Source: Lachnospiraceae bacterium
GTDB lineage: Bacteria; Bacillota; Clostridia; Lachnospirales; Lachnospiraceae
Length of the DNA stretch: 47,278 nt
Assembly (NCBI GenBank): GCA_014804365.1
Contig: JAAUZX010000076.1
Location: 1-47,278, forward strand
Direction: 5' to 3'
Positions 44,007-47,278 of the stretch are shown here, one piece after another (within the stretch, counting starts at the first letter, position 1; every line of letters starts with the position of its first letter). Below the pieces are notes generated by a model, which saw nothing but the letters and a program-made list of their open reading frames with translations, had not been told where the DNA came from and did no database searches. The translations under genes and the position numbers were made by a program.

Positions 44007-45458
44007 ATGCAAGGTGACAGAGGCGGGCACAAGAAAACAGAACCATGGGAATATGTGATATTGTGTGTCTGCATCGGTTTCTATCTGTTATTTCCTCTGA
44101 TGGACGGGCCGGTGTGGTGCGCGGACTCCGGCGGTTATGTCTCCATGCATATCACGAGAGAGCCGCTCTACCCGTCATTTTTGGCGTTGTGCAGGGTGAT
44201 TGCAAGAGTGCTGCGGACGGATGCACTGTTGATCGCGGTTCTGTTCCAGAGTCTGCTGGCAGGATTTGTCACATGGCTCACCGGGTATGTGGTCAGACGC
44301 GTGAAGCGGGGAAACCGGATTTTACAGCTTATGGCCATCCTTTTTCAGTTTGCGGTGACGCTTCTGTGCCGGTTTGCGGCGAACAGGGGATCTGTCTATA
44401 CAGACTGTATACTGACGGAAGGACTGGGAATGCCGCTGTTTGTGTTTTTTGTCATATGCCTGTTTCTCTATATCAGAACAAAGCAAAACAGATATCTGTG
44501 TCTGACGCTTGGAATTTCTTTTTTGCTGATCAGTCTGCGTAAACAGATGATGATCACGCTGCTTGTCATGGGAATCGTTTTTGCGTGGTATGTGCTGGTT
44601 CGGGAAAAGAGAGTGCGCCGATTCCTGTGTCTGGCTGTAATGATAGTAGGGGTATTTCTGGCGGGAAAGCTGTTTGACCGGACTTATCAGTATGCCGTCA
44701 GGGGCGTGTGGATGGAACACAGCGGCAACTCCATGGGACTTCTGTGTACCCTGCTGTACTCATCCGATGTAGAGAAAGATCAAGCTTTGTTTGAGGATGA
44801 AACTGTGAAAGAGCTGTATTCGGAGATTATGAGCCGGGCCGACGAGCAGCAGCTGTTATATGATTATGCAGAGCCGGGATGGCTCTCTGTGTCCTCTCAT
44901 TATGCGGACAGCTATGATGCGATCGGATACGGAATTATTAATCCGGTAGTGGAAGGATATCTGTCGGAGCATTTCGGTTATTCCGAGCCGGAGATGGCGA
45001 TGAAATATGATGAGATCTGCGGGGAAATGAGCCGTACTCTTCTGCGGCAGAGCACTATGCCGATCCTACGGGTGTATATCTATAATATGTTTAAGGGCTT
45101 GGTGAATTCTATTGCCCAGGCAAAACGGCTGCTCAGCATATATGCGGTAGCAGCGTATCTTGCAGCGGTCGCGGCGGCGGTGTATCTGATCAGGAAGAAG
45201 AAAGAGCTGGAGCGGCGCATCGAGGTAAATGCGCAGCCGGAGGCAGTTCAAAGGGATCGGGAGCTGATCGGGCAGATTGACTGCAGTTTGTGTTTTATGT
45301 TTATAGTGATAACCGGTATTATAGTCAATGCGCTGGTTGTCGGACTGGTGATATTCGCACAGCCCCGGTATATGATATACGGGATGGGGTTGTTCTATAC
45401 GGCGGGAAGTATGTTGGGGTATGATATTATTGCATGCCGGAAGGAATTGAGAAGCTGA
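44007..45458 (+). CDS. Polytopic membrane protein, GT-C glycosyltransferase-like
   Basis: 483 aa with about nine to ten membrane helices and a soluble segment at ~245-345. Near the N-terminus, CADSGGYVSMHITREPLYPSFLAL (39-62, in pieces) matches the D-x-x-x-Y…R-x-P-x-Y-P pattern of GT-C-fold lipid-linked sugar transferases (GT39/ArnT-like), in which the loop Asp is catalytic. No sugar donor or acceptor can be named. ATG 44007 has no good ribosome site; a strong one (43939-43946) precedes an in-frame ATA at 43953, separated from this ATG by an in-frame TAA at 43986. The real start may therefore have decayed or be unusual. Isolated gene. Confidence 0.6.
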   Translation: MQGDRGGHKKTEPWEYVILCVCIGFYLLFPLMDGPVWCADSGGYVSMHITREPLYPSFLALCRVIARVLRTDALLIAVLFQSLLAGFVTWLTGYVVRRVKRGNRILQLMAILFQFAVTLLCRFAANRGSVYTDCILTEGLGMPLFVFFVICLFLYIRTKQNRYLCLTLGISFLLISLRKQMMITLLVMGIVFAWYVLVREKRVRRFLCLAVMIVGVFLAGKLFDRTYQYAVRGVWMEHSGNSMGLLCTLLYSSDVEKDQALFEDETVKELYSEIMSRADEQQLLYDYAEPGWLSVSSHYADSYDAIGYGIINPVVEGYLSEHFGYSEPEMAMKYDEICGEMSRTLLRQSTMPILRVYIYNMFKGLVNSIAQAKRLLSIYAVAAYLAAVAAAVYLIRKKKELERRIEVNAQPEAVQRDRELIGQIDCSLCFMFIVITGIIVNALVVGLVIFAQPRYMIYGMGLFYTAGSMLGYDIIACRKELRS

Positions 45459-45531
45459 GAGGGCAGGAGCATGCCGGAGATACTTGATTGTATCTCCGGT
45501 TTTATATTATAAAAAATTTTAAAAATAACAG

Positions 45532-45593
45532 TTGACAGGTTAGGCAGACGGGTGTATTATCAATTCATACAAAACCTAGTAAACAAGTATGAA
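45532..45593 (+). promoter_or_regulatory. Promoter and inverted-repeat operator of cysK
   Basis: TTGACA (45532-45537), 17 bases, TATTAT (45555-45560). Right after it TTCATAC (45564-45570) and GTATGAA (45587-45593) form an inverted repeat around ACCTAGT…, a plausible Rrf2/CymR-type site over the transcription start. Promoter confident, operator tentative. Confidence 0.65.
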
Positions 45594-45615
45594 ATGTTTC
45601 GGAACGGAGGATATT

Positions 45616-46554
45616 ATGGCAAATATTAAAAAAAGTGCAACAGAACTGATCGGTAAGACCCCTTTATTGGAGGTTACAGATTATGAAAAGAATCATGAGA
45701 TTACGGATGCTACGCTTCTGGTGAAGTTGGAATATCTGAATCCGGCAGGTTCCGTGAAAGACCGTATCGCCTTAAATATGATCGAGGAGGCGGAGAAGTC
45801 AGGCAAGCTGCAGCCTGGCGCGACCATTATCGAGCCTACTTCCGGTAATACGGGAATCGGTCTGGCGGCGGTAGCGGCAGCGAAGGGCTATAAGGCTATC
45901 CTGACCCTTCCCGAGACCATGAGCGTGGAGCGCAGGAAGCTGTTGCAGGCATACGGAGCGGAATTGGTGCTGACAGAGGGCGCTAAGGGTATGAAAGGCG
46001 CCATTGCCAAAGCAGAAGAGCTACAGGCTTCCACACCGGGTTCCATTATCTTAGGACAGTTCGTGAATCCTGCGAATCCTGCGGTACATAAGGCAACCAC
46101 GGGACCGGAGATCTGGGAGGATACGGACGGACAGGTAGATATCTTCGTGGCAGGCGTAGGCACGGGCGGCACGATCACAGGCGTGGGCGAGTACCTGAAA
46201 GAGCAGAATCCCGCAGTAAAAGTTGTGGCAGTGGAGCCGGAGACCAGCCCCGTATTGTCGGGCGGAGCGCCGGGAGCTCACAAGATTCAGGGAATCGGTG
46301 CCGGATTTGTACCGGAGGTGCTGAACACGAATGTATACGACGAGATCATCAAAGTTTCCAATGAGGATGCCTTTGCAGCGGGCAGGGCAATTGCAGTAGA
46401 GGAGGGTGTATTGGTGGGCATTTCATCCGGTGCGGCGCTCCATGCGGCAACCGAACTGGCGCGCCGTCCCGAGAACAAGGGCAAGACCATCGTAGCGCTT
46501 CTTCCGGATTCCGGAGACAGATACCTGTCTACAGCGCTGTTCTCGGCTGAGTGA
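45616..46554 (+). CDS. cysK: Cysteine synthase (O-acetylserine sulfhydrylase)
   Basis: 312 aa. Pyridoxal-phosphate enzyme joining sulfide to O-acetylserine to make cysteine. Lys48 in NPAGSVKDR binds the cofactor; [11 protein letters not shown] is the substrate loop; [12 protein letters not shown] is the phosphate-binding loop; GISSGAAL near the C-terminus holds the pyridine-contact Ser. Start at ATG 45616 ([13 protein letters not shown]) has GGAGG 7 bases upstream; the ATG at 45589 lies inside the operator-like repeat. Standing alone without cysE. Not distinguishable from cysM by motif alone, but length and SGNTG/GTGGT layout favour CysK. Confidence 0.95.
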   Translation: MANIKKSATELIGKTPLLEVTDYEKNHEITDATLLVKLEYLNPAGSVKDRIALNMIEEAEKSGKLQPGATIIEPTSGNTGIGLAAVAAAKGYKAILTLPETMSVERRKLLQAYGAELVLTEGAKGMKGAIAKAEELQASTPGSIILGQFVNPANPAVHKATTGPEIWEDTDGQVDIFVAGVGTGGTITGVGEYLKEQNPAVKVVAVEPETSPVLSGGAPGAHKIQGIGAGFVPEVLNTNVYDEIIKVSNEDAFAAGRAIAVEEGVLVGISSGAALHAATELARRPENKGKTIVALLPDSGDRYLSTALFSAE

Positions 46555-46586
46555 AAGTGACGGTCAGCTAGCCACACAATTTGATA

Positions 46587-46641
46587 AATGCCGATATTCA
46601 TACCGATTCAGGCAGGGGAAATCTACGGCATTATCGGTATG
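46587..46641 (+). other. Pseudoknot-capable segment downstream of cysK
   Basis: AATGCCG (46587-46593) can pair with CGGCATT (46626-46632), and CATACCGAT (46599-46607) with ATCGGTATG (46633-46641). The strand order A-B-A'-B' is that of a pseudoknot. It sits in the 46555-47074 gap, before the cysK terminator. Confidence 0.4.
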
Positions 46642-46727
46642 TCGGGGCAGGCAAGATAGGCACCATGAGATGACCGTGGCGTGATTCCGTTTAAATAACA
46701 ATTGATATAATTGTGAAAGTGTGTTTT

Positions 46728-46756
46728 GGGCTATGGAAACATAGCCCATATTTTAG
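46728..46756 (+). terminator. Terminator downstream of cysK
   Basis: TGGGCTATG / CATAGCCCA, perfect 9-bp stem with GAAA loop (46728-46749), followed by TATTTTAG. It lies ~175 bases after the cysK stop. Confidence 0.85.
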
Positions 46757-46796
46757 TTTGTGCGTATAGGATTTGGAAAAAATTAAAGAAGAACAT

Positions 46797-46843
46797 CATC
46801 TGAAATTCTCGCATCTAAAATTCTCTGGCATCTAAAAATTCTT
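46797..46843 (+). repeat. Three short direct repeats before a promoter
   Basis: CATCTGAAATTCTCG, CATCTAAAATTCTCTGG and CATCTAAAAATTCTT follow one another, ending four bases before a -35 box. Could be a regulator binding array or slippage product. Confidence 0.6.
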
Positions 46844-46846
46844 TAA

Positions 46847-46875
46847 TTGACATTACTTTGTGAAAATAGTATACT
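46847..46875 (+). promoter_or_regulatory. Promoter of the terminal hendecad-repeat gene
   Basis: TTGACA (46847-46852), 17 bases, TATACT (46870-46875). The ~195-base leader contains ATGTGAAAAT / ATTTTCACAT inverted arms. Confidence 0.75.
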
Positions 46876-47074
46876 CTTATCCATCAAGCAAATCTATGTG
46901 AAAATCTGTCCATATGTTATGGAGTCATTGGTATGTCACCGATATTTTCACATGTTGTTATGCAGTAACATAAATTAAGCGGCAACGGAATAAAATACGG
47001 TAATTCGATAATATTTTGTATTGAATTGAACAAATGTTCCGCGTTGACCGAAAGCAGAAAGAGAGGTAAACTTA

Positions 47075-47278
47075 ATGAACAGGGAGATGGTAAACATGAC
47101 CAATGAAGAGATGTTTTTGGCACTTATGGGGCGTATGGACGGTGTGGAAAGCAGTTTAGGCAAACTGGACTGTAAAATTGATGGTGTGGAAGAAAGGCTG
47201 ACTGGTAGGATTGATGACGTAGAGACCAAGCTGAGCGGTAGGATTGATGACGTAGAGACCAAGCTGAGCGGTAGGATT
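47075..47278 (+). CDS. Hendecad-repeat coiled-coil protein, partial (runs off the window)
   Basis: Only 68 codons are present and the frame is open at the window edge. Start ATG 47075 (MNREMVNMTNEEM) has GAGAGGT upstream; ATG 47096 is an alternative. The sequence MTNEEMFLALMGRMDGVES leads into 11-residue units RIDDVETKLSG, identical in consecutive copies, encoded by 33-bp direct repeats (last two copies ~47199-47278 identical at DNA level). This is the same repeat period as the 8868 gene, with a similar short helical N-terminus, so they belong to one loose family. Repeat number beyond the window is unknown. Confidence 0.75.
   Translation, partial: MNREMVNMTNEEMFLALMGRMDGVESSLGKLDCKIDGVEERLTGRIDDVETKLSGRIDDVETKLSGRI

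Noticed and set aside
45481..45615. T-box or SAM riboswitch in front of cysK
   Set aside because: Only about 50 bases separate the -10 from the start codon, too short for either; no specifier loop or terminator seen.
47180..47278. CRISPR array from the 33-bp tandem repeats
   Set aside because: Units are contiguous without spacers and keep a reading frame; they encode 11-residue protein repeats.

Overview
The window looks like a chromosomal stretch of a gut-type Clostridia, most likely a Lachnospiraceae member. This is inferred from AGGAGG-type ribosome sites, many near-consensus sigma-A promoters with 17 bp spacers, lipoprotein signal peptides, a pyrophosphate-type phosphofructokinase, glycan hydrolases (GH3, GH13 x2, GH20), a HAAS-domain membrane protein and an Rpn/PD-(D/E)XK protein. 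There is no phage, transposase or CRISPR array. It reads as core chromosome with several small accessory or regulatory islands.

Layout. 1-1640: small hypothetical gene, HAAS membrane protein, and a structured non-coding element in front of a 52-residue Asn/Gln/Ser-rich peptide gene. 1835-6270: a same-strand run of lipoprotein, THUMP/RlmL-type RNA methyltransferase, degenerate amidase-fold protein, XTP/dITP pyrophosphatase and YfcE-type phosphoesterase. 6376-7168: a tRNA operon (Pro, Gly, Arg, His, Gln, Lys) with a consensus promoter, a duplicated tRNA-Lys 3' end and a terminator. 7311-9441: MATE transporter, hendecad-repeat coiled-coil protein, tRNA-Leu. 9564-11684: cytosolic GH3 glycosidase. 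11690-19258: a two-component system read leftwards, with two paralogous Asp-box/solute-binding lipoproteins rightwards. 19335-24755: membrane lipase, second MATE, Mn2+ riboswitch with its Ca2+/cation antiporter, DegV protein. 25029-29690: PPi-phosphofructokinase, Rpn nuclease-like protein, and a ThuA/SDR/degenerate-SDR operon. 29768-33087: paxB-like membrane protein divergent from a TetR regulator, then GH20. 33394-35502: a chemoreceptor gene broken by one amber codon. 35648-43623: an alpha-glucan island (LacI regulator, glycogen phosphorylase, two GH13 alpha-glucosidases, AraC regulator). 44007-46554: polytopic membrane protein and cysteine synthase. The window ends inside a second hendecad-repeat gene.

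How genes work together. The clearest candidate for an undescribed system is 11690-19258. The response-regulator operon and both lipoprotein genes carry the same 11-bp-period direct repeat (TTTAGAGA-like), each exactly 9 bp before a -10-like hexamer. This predicts one self-regulated sensory regulon in which two large propeller-plus-binding-domain lipoproteins, without any transporter permease, are outputs or co-sensors of the kinase. The alpha-glucan island pairs phosphorolysis (GT35) with exo-hydrolysis by two GH13 enzymes that differ at the residue linked to alpha-1,6 versus alpha-1,4 preference.

Repeats. A 33-35 bp palindromic element (ends GTAACTGT / ACAGTTAC) occurs five times between genes. 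A larger element of about 150-175 bp with long inverted arms occurs twice (16499-16672 and 22360-22518). Several intergenic regions can form pseudoknot-type folds. All functional names come from reading translated motifs by eye; no database search was run.
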